The notes beneath the pieces were generated by a model. That model had not been told where the DNA came from. It was given only the letters and a program-made list of their open reading frames with translations, and ran no database searches. From Liolophura sinensis (Eukaryota > Mollusca > Polyplacophora > Chitonida > Chitonidae), in contig NC_088305.1 in NCBI RefSeq assembly GCF_032854445.1, positions 21,800,955 to 21,864,954 of the forward strand: a stretch of 64,000 nucleotides of DNA, given 5' to 3'. Position 1 is the stretch's first letter, and every line of letters starts with the position of its first letter. A program made the translations under genes and the position numbers. Of this stretch, positions 22,601-32,800 are shown piece by piece.

Positions 22601-25600
22601 ATGCATGCCTGTCAGTGTTGTTGGACCCTAAACTTCTGGTTGGTAAAGATACATGGGTATCAGTGAACGTTAAACTACACCTTCTGTGCGCCGCGCTTGG
22701 ACAGTGACCCAATTAACTGTTTTATTTTTGTGATGACCAAATGTCTTTTGCGTCCTGACCCACGGCTCATAGCGCATGCATGCATTTCCCTTCGCGCCGC
22801 ACTGCGACAAGCTCCCCTTTGACTGAGCGGTTGCATTTTCGGCAGCGGCAGACACTACGTACACGTTCACTCCTAATCTGCCGAAATTATTTATCGGTCC
22901 CCTGTGGCTTTTATGGTAACCGACGTTTCGGTCCCCCTTTTTTCGAATGAGGTGATCGACACGTGATCGGTCGGTTCGATCTCCTCTTATGTCGAGGGCT
23001 GATGTATGATCTTCTCTGAATATCAAATCTGTTTATTTTCAGGTGTGATTGTGAGAACTGTGATATTATGCCAACTAACGTAGAATGCCTTTGCTGTGAG
23101 GAAGTGCCAAGGATAATAGAAATGACTGACGAAGAGCAGCTAGATATAAATTGCATCACAGAACACGAAGGCTTTATTGTAAACTGTACAAACAGACATG
23201 TCATCCTAACGTCCATTTATGAGTTTTTGGAAGACTATGGCCCCACCGATGACAATGATCCACCACACAAGTAAGTGACATGGAATAAATTTCTAATTTA
23301 ATAGCATTTATACGAATGTGTAGTACATAATTGCATGTATTAGACAAGAAAATGAACATCTAGAAATGAATCGAAGCCAGCATGATTTAATTTCAGAGCT
23401 CCTGGCAACATTACTCCATGACTGCTGCCCCCGTGGGGTTTCCGGGGTGATAAGAATAGGACCTCAGCCCTCTAGGCAAGCTTGTCGTAAAAGTCGACTA
23501 ACCTAGAGCTCTCCTGTGTGAGCCCGGTGAATATAATAGGCTCACATCTTCTCGGTTGTGTGAGAGGCAACCGGGGAGCGACCTGTTTGCCGTGGGTTGC
23601 GACCCGTAATCTACGAGGACGGGATCCTGGTGGCTGAGGGTTGGTTGGTCTTGCGAGATCCTCACGCCCAACACGCCACTTTGGCCCTTACTTGGAGTGA
23701 GACGGGAGGTCGGATGGGCCCGGTCCGATCAATCGGCTTGGTCACGCCTTGCCTCTGCGTAGTCCCAACATTTTTCCATGACACTATTCCTTAGAGAAAT
23801 TGCTATTTCTGAAATTTCGTTTGTGTGACTACGATTGAGGCGGTGGCTCATGGGTCAATCGAGTGGTGTGTATTTGATGTGCCACCTTCTTCTTTGCTTA
23901 GGAGACAGAGGTGCTCGTGGTGGGGAATTGGGTGTGCATGTTAAGGCCACCTATTCGAGTATACCTCATGTGGAGTCCTTGATGCGTTTTCCTGCTGGGT
24001 ATTCCCGGGTTCAGGCATCGCCCTTGTTGGCACTCCGTGGTGGGTGGGGGACACGTGGGGTGAATTTTTATTGATCTACCATGTCTTCATTAAACCTTTC
24101 CCCAAATGTTTCTAAAAAACGAAAAAATGAAGTTTTGATAGATACGGACAGTGGGTCCAATAATTGGCCTGCCTTTATTGTCCTGTCTACAAAAAACAAC
24201 ACAAGACCTGCATGCAAACTGGACCCCTTCTTGCTTAAAAAATGTATAGAAGGATCGGCAGGACAAGTTAAACAAGTTAAAAAGCTTCGGTCGGGCGATG
24301 TTCTGATCGAAGTATTTCGTAAACAGCAGGCTCTTAATTTAATGTCCATAAATAAAATTGCTGATTTTACTGTTGTTGTGTCTCCTCACACAACATTAAA
24401 TTCTAGTCAGGGAGTAATCCGAGATAGAGATCAGGACCTTGCCGACTTCACCGAGGAACAGATATGTTCTGAATTAAAATCGCAAGGAGTTGTTAAAGTC
24501 AAGCGATTTACAACAAAAAAAAGGCGATAACATTATAAAACTGAATACTTATTTGCTGACTTTCAACAATCCATCTGTTCCTCAATCGATCTACATTGGC
24601 CCGTATAGTGTTCGAGTGGACCTATACATACCTAATCCAACGAGGTGCTTTACATGTCAAAAATTTGGGCATGGCAAGGGCCAATGTAGAAATCAGTTGG
24701 TGTGTTTCAGATGTGCAGGAGAAGGCCACGAGGGCTTCGACTGCACTAAAACAATAAAATGTTTCAATTGTGGCGAAGCCCATATGGCCTCCTCTAAGGA
24801 CTGTTCTCTTTTTATTAAAGAGAAACAGATTATTACATTAAAGGTGCAAAATAACATTACTTACCTAGAAGCACGTCGCCTGATCTCCGCTCAGAGCACT
24901 CCCCTGAAAACTTCATTCGCCAATGTAGTCAAGAAAGTGTCCACATCGGTTGGCACTCAAACATCTATAACTTGGCCCATTGGTGATGACAAACCTAAAA
25001 CAATAACTCTACCACAATTAGTTAAACCTGTAAACCAAGAAATGACTTCTTGTTCTACGCAGACAATACAACCCGATATCGAACGAAAGAACCATAACAG
25101 TACATCTGCTCCTGCTGATAAAAATAAATCTAAGGTGGGTCAAAAAGGGTCTAATCAACAAGATCGTAAACCTAGTGGACAATCAAACCGCACGTCTAAG
25201 GCCACTAGGGATCCCATTCAAACTTATAATAAGTTTGGATCGTTGGAGGACGTTGGTCCTTTAGCATCAGATGCGGATGTGATGGATACATCACCCGCAT
25301 CAGGGAGATCTAACAGCGCATCTCCAAGAAAGGGTCGTCCACGGTCCAAACACAAAGATAAATCTCCTATACGTCTCCCTCCATAATGGCGATATACGAT
25401 AAAATTATACAATGGAATTGTCGAGGTCTTAAGGTAAATTTTATTGAAATAACACAGCTTGTTCAATCTTTAAATCCAGCTGCCCTCTGTCTTCAGGAAA
25501 CTCACCTGAAGACATCTGACAAAGATAAATTATCTCTTAAAAATTATACACTTTATAGCAATTATTCTGGTGAAGAAGAGCGAGCTTGTGGCGGCTCCTC

Positions 25601-28600
25601 TATTTTCGTAAATAATAATATAATTCACAGCCCTGTTGATCTCGTTACTGAGTTTCAGGCTGTGGCCGTCCGTGTTTCTTTGTCGGAAACAGTTACTTTA
25701 TGTTCGATCTATATTCCTCCTCATTCTTCTTTGTCAATCTCTCAATTACATAACTTGAAAGAACAACTCCCATCCCCTTTTATAATAATGGGGGATTTTA
25801 ATGCCCATAACCCTCTATGGGGCAGTAATAATATAAACGCTAAAGGCAAAACTTTGGAAGATTTTTTATCGAAAGATGAACTGTGTTATTTCAATGATGG
25901 TTCTAATACCTATTTACATCCAGGTAATGGCGCTTATTCTGCTATCGATCTCACTATCACGGATCCATCACTTCTCCTTGATTTCTCTTGGAAGGTGCAT
26001 GACGATCTTTGTGGTAGTGACCATTTTCCTATAATCCTAGAACATATCACTTCTAATTCTTTAGAACGTGTAGCTAGGTGGAAATTCGATAAAGCAGATT
26101 GGATCGCATTTGAGATGTTCTGTGAGGCTGATATCACTCCAGAGACTCTCAAAGCAGCAGATGATCCTATATTAAAATTTAATGAGCTTGTTTTACAAGC
26201 GGCTGACAGAACTATACCTAAGACCTCGACGAATCCACAATCCAAAAGCAAACCCTGGTACGACAATGACTGTCGTAAAGCCATAAAGGACCGTAAAAAG
26301 GCTGAACGAAGATTTAATCATTGTCCTACTGATAACAACTTAAACCAGGTTCGTAATTTTAGAGCTAAGGCTCGTCGGTTACTCAAGTCCAAGAGACGAT
26401 CTTGTTGGCGGAACTTTGTTTCAGGCATTACGTCAAAAACACCCATGCGTAAGGTCTGGAACATGGTTCAGAAACTTAAGGGCAAAAATAATAAAGCCAA
26501 AGTCCAGCATTTAAAAGATGATGAAGATAATATATTAACCTCTCCATCTGATATAGCCAATAAATTAGCTGAGACAATTTCCAACAAATCTTCTTCTGAG
26601 AATTACACTAAAAAATTCCAATATATTAAAAACCAGAAGGAGAAAACTAAATTGCCCTTTTCTTCTAAAAATTTAGAAGATTATAATTGTCCATTTAATA
26701 TCGAGGAACTTAGAACTGCATTAAAAAAGGCCCACGATACTGCTTGTGGTCCTGATAATGTATATTATAAGTTTCTGAACCATTTACCACCTGAGCCACT
26801 GGAGACTCTCTTGGACTTGCTTAATGATATTTGGATAACTGGTAATTTTCCACCGTCATGGAGGGAGGCGTGTATTATCCCGGTTCCCAAACCGGGTAAG
26901 GATCATACTGATCCAAATAATTACCGTCCCATAGCTCTTACCAGCTGTGTCTGTAAGACTATGGAACGGATGATTAATGATAGACTTGTTTGGTTTCTTG
27001 AAACCAACAAGTTACTTTCTAATATTCAGTGCGGTTTTTGTCAAGGTAGATCCACTATGGATCACCTTGTTCGATTTGAAACCTTTATTCGCGATGGCTT
27101 CATCAATAACGAACATGTGGTGTCCATATTTTTTGACCTTGAAAAGGCCTACGACACCACATGGAAATATGGTATTTTAAAAGACATCGCGGATATGGGT
27201 CTTAAAGGTCGCTTACCTTTATTTATATCTCAATTTTTATCCGATCGTCAGTTTAGGGTACGGGTTGGGTCCACTCTTTCTGACTCTTATGAGCAGGAAA
27301 TGGGTGTACCCCAGGGCAGCATTCTATCACCAACTCTGTTTAGCATAAAAATAAATAGCCTAGCAAAAACATTAACATCGGGCACAGAGGGTTCTTTATA
27401 CGTGGATGATTTCCTTATATGCTACCGAGCTAAGAATATGAATAACATCGAACGTCAGTTGCAGCTTTGTCTCAATAAAATCGAGAAATGGGCAACTGAA
27501 AACGGTTTTAGATTTTCAACGTCTAAAACCGTCGGTATGCATTTTTGTAATAAACGGAAACTTCATCTTGACCCTGAGCTTAATTTTTGTGGTAAACAGG
27601 TTAAAATTGTTGGAGAAACAAAATTTTTAGGTATAATATTTGATAGTAAGCTATCCTTTATACCTCATCTTAAAATGCTTAAGGCTAAATGTACAAAGGC
27701 TCTTGATATAATTAAGGTCGTGTCTAGCACCAATTGGGGTGCTGACCGATCAGTTTTACTTAATTTATATCGTTCTCTGGTGAGGTCTAAATTGGACTAT
27801 GGATCCATCATTTACGGTTCCGCTAGGAAGTCGTACATTAAAATGTTGGATCCTGTTCATCACCAAGGTTTGAGGCTCAGCCTTGGTGCTTTTAGAACCT
27901 CACCAGTAGAAAGTTTATACGTGGAGGCTAATGAACCTTCTTTATACAACCGACGTATAAAACTAAGCCTTCAATATAGTACAAAGCTTAAAGCTCATCC
28001 AACAAACCCTGCCTACGACTGTGTTTTCAATCCATTATATGTAGACAAATATACTAAATGTCCTAACAAGATCCCTTCGTTCGGTCTTCGTATACAGGAC
28101 CATATTGTGGGAGGTAACATCAAGCTGGAGGATATAGCTCCGGTGTCTTTTCCGGAGTCTCCTCCATGGCTTCTCCCACAACCAAAACTAATATTTGATC
28201 TACGTAAATATAATAAATCGAATATAAATCCTCTTATAATTCAGCAAGGTTTTGCTGAAATTAAAGCTAATTATACGGATTATAAATTTATATATACTGA
28301 CGGGTCGAAGGATGGGGACAGGGTTGCGACTGCGGCTGTCATGGAGCAGCGGGTCTCTTCCTTTCGTCTTCCATCCTCTTCTTCAATATTCTCTGCCGAG
28401 GCCAGAGCTATACTCTTGGCCTTATCATATGTTTCTTCTGGGTGTGCCCAGAGGGCAATGATATGCACTGACTCGTTGTCTTGCTTATTGGCAATACAGA
28501 ATAATAAATTCAAAAATCCCTTGATCCTTCAAATTTTAGCTATACATAGGAAATTAATTAGAAGAGGTAAAGATATTATATTCTGCTGGATACCAAGTCA

Positions 28601-29831
28601 TATTGGTATCCATGGAAACACAGTCGCAGACAGGGAGGCGAAAGCTGCCCTAAATAAACCCATATCCAAGATAAAAATCCCTTATACTGACATGAAGTCC
28701 AATATTCTTAAATATATTCGTTGCCTTTGGCAGGGTGAATGGAACTTGCAGGCCCATAATAAACTGCATGCTATTCATCCGGTCATTGGCTATAATTCAT
28801 ATACACTTAATATGTCTCGTAGAGACCAAGTCGTTTTAACCAGATGCCGTATTGGACATTCTCATCTGACACACAATTTCATCTTGGATGGGAGCAGTGC
28901 TCCCGAGTGTGTTGGATGTGATGCTCAATATGGCATCAAACATATTCTGGTTGACTGTGTAGACTTTGCCCATGTTCGGCAGAGATTCTACACGGTCAAC
29001 TCTATATATGATTTATTTGACAGCATCGCTGGCGATGTTGTCATAAATTATTTGAAGGCCATTGGCCTATATCATAGAATATAAATTTTAATTGTCATCG
29101 ATATCTATAGATGAACAGTTATATATATTTATACATGTACTCTAACCCTGGTTTTCGAGTTTTAAATCTTATTTTTCTTTTATTCGATTTTAATCACGTC
29201 TGTACTTTTTGTTTTACTTTTGGTGTTCATATTGTCATATCGAAAACCTTAACCGTCTCTTGCTTTCACCTTGTTCTCGCCACGGTATGGCTGAAATATT
29301 GCCGATGTGGCGTTAAGCCATAATCATTCATTCATTCATTCATTCCATGACTGCTGTATCCGTGTGGGCTAACAATTTGATATCAGCTCAGTTTATTTGC
29401 ATTGAAAAGTAGTGAGCAACTTTTGCTAAAAAAAAACATAAAAATAAAAAAAAAACTCAAGACAGGGTAATGATGAAAATATTAACACCAGACCTGTATA
29501 CATGCATAATCAAGTATACAAAATACAACAGATCTGTTTATTTTACCAACTATATCAATTGTCTCATAGCACCAACCCCTTCTCCACCCCACATATACAT
29601 AGATCTATAAATAAACAATTTTAGCTTTATATCTGCAAACATGTAAGATATTTGTGTCTTTTCTCATCCAGGTTGTACAGGTTTATCGCATACAGGAGAT
29701 TTACACGATGGATATGGCACAAGCTAGGCAGAGGAAACCGAAAGCCAATACCATTGTGTGCCGTAAAGAAGATTCGGGAAGCCTTCCCCAGCCAGGAGTA
29801 CTGCGGATTTCAATACCCCAAGTTTCCGTAG
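16638..29831 (+). CDS. P2X7 C-terminal ('ballast') domain-like protein carried by the TTAA transposon, three exons
   Basis: Exons 16638-16846, 23043-23270 and 29672-29831 have standard borders (CCTG|GTGACT, TTTTCAG|GTGTG, ACAA|GTAAGT, CATCCAG|GTTG) and sum to 597 bases, 198 codons and a TAG. Exon 1 gives an acidic, Ser/Pro-rich leader (MSDCETDILEIPMC). Exon 2 is Cys-rich (CDCENCDIMP, ECLCCEE, NCITEHEGFIVNC). Exon 3 has YRFIAYRRFTRWIW and PLCAVKKIREAFP, ending QYPKFP. This pattern of cysteines and aromatic/basic motifs matches the cytosolic zinc-binding ballast domain of vertebrate P2X7 receptors; there are no channel or membrane segments. Intron 1 holds the 17472-23001 hAT and intron 2 holds LINE-D, yet every codon is open. 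The function is unknown; it may act in transposition or counter host defence. Confidence 0.8.
16847..17471. other. Kolobok-like element intron sequence, no gene seen
   Basis: This is the first part of intron 1 of the P2X7-type gene before the hAT insertion. I see no open frame, repeat or RNA-like structure here. Confidence 0.6.
17472..23001 (-). mobile_element. hAT transposon with 5-bp target duplication
   Basis: The ends read CAGCCCTCGACATAAGGA (17472-17489) and, inverted, CAGCCCTCGACATAAGAGGA (22982-23001). ATGTA is duplicated at 17467-17471 and 23002-23006. Subterminal regions carry further inverted matter (GATCGAGAAATCGATCCCCCG on the left, GTGATCGACACGTGATCGG on the right). A single two-exon transposase gene lies on the minus strand. 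hAT elements usually duplicate 8 bp; 5 bp is a minority type. Sequence 17490-19265 (gene 3' side) and 21968-22980 (gene 5' side) shows no other convincing gene. Confidence 0.85.
19266..21949 (-). CDS. hAT transposase (ZNF862-like), two exons, open throughout
   Basis: Exon 1 runs 21949-21612 (MATKKPETVHQKTFEKWPF), exon 2 21360-19266, joined CAGG|GTACGT to TTTAAG|GCCTCC, giving 810 codons plus TGA. The N-terminus holds a BED-like zinc-binding region (CKICADN ... HRGNLSRHI). The catalytic core includes GLMDGSQARKTGSEKELIY, ICTDGASVNMGKYNG and VVHCSNHRLELAIKD, then an alpha-helical insertion. The C-terminal hATC dimerization region reads LCFAWSSATVERGFSVCGRT, and the tail is acidic and Ser-rich. 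The same family occurs in decayed form at 56664-58790. No stop or frameshift was found, so the gene could still be active or was until recently. Confidence 0.88.
23415..23427 (+). repeat. Target-site duplication of LINE-D, left copy
   Basis: TCCATGACTGCTG is repeated at 29344-29356 straight after the ATTC tail; the first T could belong to the tail. Confidence 0.92.
24081..25386 (+). pseudogene. LINE-D ORF1, CCHC protein with one frameshift in an A-run
   Basis: ATG at 24081 (MSSLNLSPNVSKKRKNEVL). Frame one is open to 24530 and frame two from about 24490 to the TAA at 25384-25386. The switch lies at the A-run 24514-24521 (ACAACAAAAAAAAGGCG), where LINE-A and LINE-B read ATGAAGAAATCTGG. Zinc knuckles: CFTCQKFGHGKGQC, CFRCAGEGHEGFDC, CFNCGEAHMASSKDC. 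The C-terminal region is low in complexity (Lys/Ser/Asn) and ends IRLPP. Either a simple slip mutation or, less likely, a site read by slippage. Confidence 0.85.
25386..29084 (+). CDS. LINE-D ORF2: endonuclease, reverse transcriptase, RNase H (1232 residues, open)
   Basis: The start ATG shares its A with the ORF1 stop (TAATG), suggesting stop-restart translation. Endonuclease at residues 1-230 (QWNCRGLK, LQETH, GDFNAHNPLWGS, SDHFPI); reverse transcriptase at about 430-720 (NYRPIALTSCVCKTMERM, FFDLEKAYDTTW, GVPQGSILSPTLFS, YVDDFLICY, KFLGIIFD); RNase H at about 950-1080 with catalytic D/E/D/D (YTDGSKDG, AEARAILL, CTDSLSC, VADREAK); and a C-terminal tail with ECVGCDAQYGIKHILVDC. One departure is FCQGRST where other copies have FRQGRST in the thumb-side motif. 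The frame is uninterrupted, so the enzyme may still be competent. Confidence 0.93.
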   Translation: MAIYDKIIQWNCRGLKVNFIEITQLVQSLNPAALCLQETHLKTSDKDKLSLKNYTLYSNYSGEEERACGGSSIFVNNNIIHSPVDLVTEFQAVAVRVSLSETVTLCSIYIPPHSSLSISQLHNLKEQLPSPFIIMGDFNAHNPLWGSNNINAKGKTLEDFLSKDELCYFNDGSNTYLHPGNGAYSAIDLTITDPSLLLDFSWKVHDDLCGSDHFPIILEHITSNSLERVARWKFDKADWIAFEMFCEADITPETLKAADDPILKFNELVLQAADRTIPKTSTNPQSKSKPWYDNDCRKAIKDRKKAERRFNHCPTDNNLNQVRNFRAKARRLLKSKRRSCWRNFVSGITSKTPMRKVWNMVQKLKGKNNKAKVQHLKDDEDNILTSPSDIANKLAETISNKSSSENYTKKFQYIKNQKEKTKLPFSSKNLEDYNCPFNIEELRTALKKAHDTACGPDNVYYKFLNHLPPEPLETLLDLLNDIWITGNFPPSWREACIIPVPKPGKDHTDPNNYRPIALTSCVCKTMERMINDRLVWFLETNKLLSNIQCGFCQGRSTMDHLVRFETFIRDGFINNEHVVSIFFDLEKAYDTTWKYGILKDIADMGLKGRLPLFISQFLSDRQFRVRVGSTLSDSYEQEMGVPQGSILSPTLFSIKINSLAKTLTSGTEGSLYVDDFLICYRAKNMNNIERQLQLCLNKIEKWATENGFRFSTSKTVGMHFCNKRKLHLDPELNFCGKQVKIVGETKFLGIIFDSKLSFIPHLKMLKAKCTKALDIIKVVSSTNWGADRSVLLNLYRSLVRSKLDYGSIIYGSARKSYIKMLDPVHHQGLRLSLGAFRTSPVESLYVEANEPSLYNRRIKLSLQYSTKLKAHPTNPAYDCVFNPLYVDKYTKCPNKIPSFGLRIQDHIVGGNIKLEDIAPVSFPESPPWLLPQPKLIFDLRKYNKSNINPLIIQQGFAEIKANYTDYKFIYTDGSKDGDRVATAAVMEQRVSSFRLPSSSSIFSAEARAILLALSYVSSGCAQRAMICTDSLSCLLAIQNNKFKNPLILQILAIHRKLIRRGKDIIFCWIPSHIGIHGNTVADREAKAALNKPISKIKIPYTDMKSNILKYIRCLWQGEWNLQAHNKLHAIHPVIGYNSYTLNMSRRDQVVLTRCRIGHSHLTHNFILDGSSAPECVGCDAQYGIKHILVDCVDFAHVRQRFYTVNSIYDLFDSIAGDVVINYLKAIGLYHRI
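29278..29343 (+). promoter_or_regulatory. LINE 3'-terminal stem-loop and (ATTC)n tail
   Basis: CGCCAC (29278-29283) can pair with GTGGCG (29307-29312) around a 23-base loop, and a second possible pair is TATGGCT with AGCCATA. The same elements close LINE-A (37976-38010), LINE-B, LINE-C and LINE-E. A conserved 3' hairpin before a short tandem repeat is the usual recognition signal for reverse transcription in such LINEs; that role is inferred. Confidence 0.6.
29345..29671. other. Kolobok-like element intron, A-rich, no gene seen
   Basis: Rest of intron 2 of the P2X7-type gene after the LINE-D insertion, with an A-rich stretch near 29429-29455. Nothing coding or structured was recognised. Confidence 0.6.
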
Positions 29832-29833
29832 AT

Positions 29834-32800
29834 TCATACATCATTGGAGTTTGTTGTCTTCGAAAATCGTGATTTATGTCTCTCTATAAGACAAGCTTTG
29901 TCCACAGGTACGAATCCTGACGTAGTAGGGGCAGGTACCGACAGGTAGCTACTGAGAGCCTCTGAAGCAACCTGGTAGGATGGTAGATCTTTTCTTCGCT
30001 GGACGAGGTTATGGATCAGCAAGTCCACGTATCCTACCATACATAGAAGGATATAAAAAAATATTTTAATATATTTAAACAGATCATGCTTATTCTGTTT
30101 TTCAATATTTCCTCAAGAAACTCCCATAAGAAGGTTGCATCAGACAAATTGTTAAAAATAGCACTGACTAAAAAGATTTCTTTTTTTTTACTTATGTTAA
30201 CTATTCTTTTACTTTTTTATTTTGCTGATTTTTTCACATGTATGACTTAATTTTTAATTCTAAAATTAATCAATAGCAGCATCTCAAGTCTGTCTCATAA
30301 CAACCATGAGTGGCAAAAAACAATTCGTAGGTTATCTTGCGCAGACCCCCTACGTAGTAAGCTTTTAATAACCATCTGACTTCCTGTGGGGTTAACAAGC
30401 GCCAGCTATTGCAAACCATTTGTCAATCACAGTTGGACCAATTACACTGTGTATTTTGCTTAGTTAGGCTGTGTTACCCGAATTGTTTTAATAAAGTATT
30501 CCAAAAAGCCGTACTTGCCTTTATATTTTATGATCACACATTTTAGTTTATTACTAATCATCTCATATCCTGTGTTGTCAACAAAGAACACTTGTTACAT
30601 CTACGATACTGTCATTGATATACACACATTTTGACTGCTCAACATAAGTGTTCAATTTGTTTGTAAATATTCTAATCTGAAAACCTGTACTTGTCTGTCT
30701 ACATTAGTTACATGTATATCACAAAACTTACCAAATGACGGACCAGTGCTAATCGGCTTCACTACAGCCTCCAGACCTTTCTTTGCTTTTGGATAGCAAA
30801 GCTGCCAACGAACTCTGCCATCTGATGTCGTGTCACGTGGCTTCCTGCTGTTCTCATTGTAATGTAGTCCAGCTAAGTACAATCTGAAAAACATAAATTT
30901 CACAGGTGAGTTACGAGCATTAACAAAATGAGTCTCATGTTTTTTAGTTGAGATATTTTATCGTGAGCCTACTGATTGTGTTTTTCTTACTATGTCTTTA
31001 TTTAGGATATGGTGGGTTTATTTTCGGACAGCCATAATCCCTGTGATTTACTGGGGAATATAAAGCCCTGCACACCTAACATTTTTGCACATTTTGAAAG
31101 TCAAAGAAAACCTCATACCTGGCCAGCATGGATTGGAAGAAGAAGTGTGTACTCTTTGGTGCAAAATGGTTGACAATATTGTGGTACACCTCGAGACCAT
31201 ATGTCTGATGGAATGGAGACAACTTCTCGATGTCCTTCATTAGGAATGGGCTGGTGACGACACTACATAGGAGCTTGTATGGGCGGGATCCTGCAAACAA
31301 TATGTTTATAAGTCAAAACATTCATTACAGATAAATATTTAAACAGGTTCATTAACTGACATTATTCATACCTACAATGATTACAGACATAAAAAAATGT
31401 TATCTTTTAAATTAGAAATTTAACAATTTCCAACAACCGACATTTTGCGCTATTACAAATCCCATAAAATTACTCAAGGGTAGATAAATAATTCCAAACC
31501 ATCAAAACACCAATACCAAAACTACCAATGGAAATACATAAAAATGTATGCAGTTAAAGAATGTCAGTTCTGACATGTACCTTCTTCCATCCAATTTCTT
31601 TGGTTATCCTCTAAAGGGCCATGTCTGCACTCCGGATACTTCTCACTAGGGTGTGTGTGGATGTTCCGGATATGGCGGGTAAGCGACTGCCACTTTGCCA
31701 GCTTCATCTCGCCATCATTGGCAGAGGTGGACGCCGCCCAGTATAGGTGTGTTGAAACACTTTTTATCCAAGGCTTAATAGCCTCTGCCCCCTTTTCTTT
31801 GCCAAACCCTCTAACTTTTTCGATACATCTGGGGAGGTAAAACAGAATATCTAACCAACAATGACTTGTTTGACAACCAACAATGACTTGTTTACAACAA
31901 ATAGGTTTCACTCTAATAGTTTAATGCCTACCGTCAATCTTAGTACCTGACATTAGGAGCAAGTACAATCAACGCTCACAATAAGTGGCATAGCTGACAG
32001 TCTTACCTTTTGCAACATGCCGTACATCGAAGTTGTGAATAATCTCCTCTTCTCCTTTCATAAATTTTTTCACCATGACATGTCTGTCAGTGATGAGTGA
32101 CTTGATATTCAGTCTTTCTGCTTTCAACTTTAGTAGCCCACGCTTCAGGCCCTCAAGCTCCATATGCGTTGAGCCTTTTACTTCATTACACTGTTGAAGA
32201 GAAGAAAAATAATATACATTCAAACCTTTGTGTGAAATGGAGGTATTTATTGAATGAATCTTTTATCAATCACAGGTAAGAATTAGAAACAGAAAAATCA
32301 TCCGTAATCCGAAAGACACAAAAACAGTGATAAAAATTTAGAATTCTTTGAGGGGTTACCTGTATTACCTGAATGTCCAGAACTGTCTGGGAGTCTAGGT
32401 CCATGAGGCTATAAAACCCATACTTTGCACTGTATCCTGGGGAATCACATCGGGCATCACCTCCCAAGATCAGCTGCTTGCCAAGTCTCTCCACAACATT
32501 TCGCTCTCTCTCAAAGTTCCAAACTTCCACCACAGAAGGGACAAGGTAAGATTTCTGGATCCGGAAAAATGTCCGTTTGCTGAACGTTTGAAGCTTTAGT
32601 ATCTCGAAGAGACGAATAACCTGTAGGCAGATGGAAATATGTATGATAAATTATTTCCGGTATTGAATGATATGAGTGTATTCTTAGTACTCATCAATAT
32701 CTATACTGTGTTGCATTCCTATTGGTATATAACAAATACATATTGCTTTCACATACCTTGGAAGCATTTGATCCACTGAAAAATATGGCAGCAGCCGTAG

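Larger units (their letters stand above)
23428..29343 (+). mobile_element. LINE-D, full-length I/Nimb-like LINE
   Basis: 5.9 kb from CCCCCGTGGGG at the 5' end to (ATTC)n at the 3' end, with a perfect 13-bp target duplication, in intron 2 of the P2X7-type gene. The 5' UTR (23428-24080) is GC-rich and contains no long ATG frame; ORF1, ORF2 and a 260-base 3' UTR follow. Only one disabling change was noticed, in ORF1. This is the best reference copy for the family in the window. Sequence between its 5' terminus and ORF1 probably acts as an internal promoter, which is an inference from the family. Confidence 0.93.

Noticed and set aside
22680-23026. Minus-strand frame of 118 codons near the right end of the 17472 hAT
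   Set aside because: It crosses the transposon terminus and target duplication at 23002 and shows no domain.
23597-23794. A frame of about 60 codons repeated in the 5' UTRs of LINE-A, LINE-B and LINE-D (RPVIYEDGILVAEG)
   Set aside because: It has no ATG (it opens with TTG), and its conservation is explained by the young age and GC-richness of the shared 5' UTR.
29323-29343. (ATTC)n runs as candidate CRISPR or satellite arrays
   Set aside because: They are short simple repeats ending LINE copies, without spacers.
16638-29831. The P2X7-like gene as a resident host gene that a transposon landed near
   Set aside because: All three exons lie inside the TTAA-bounded inverted ends, which interrupt a LINE frame precisely; outside is only LINE sequence.
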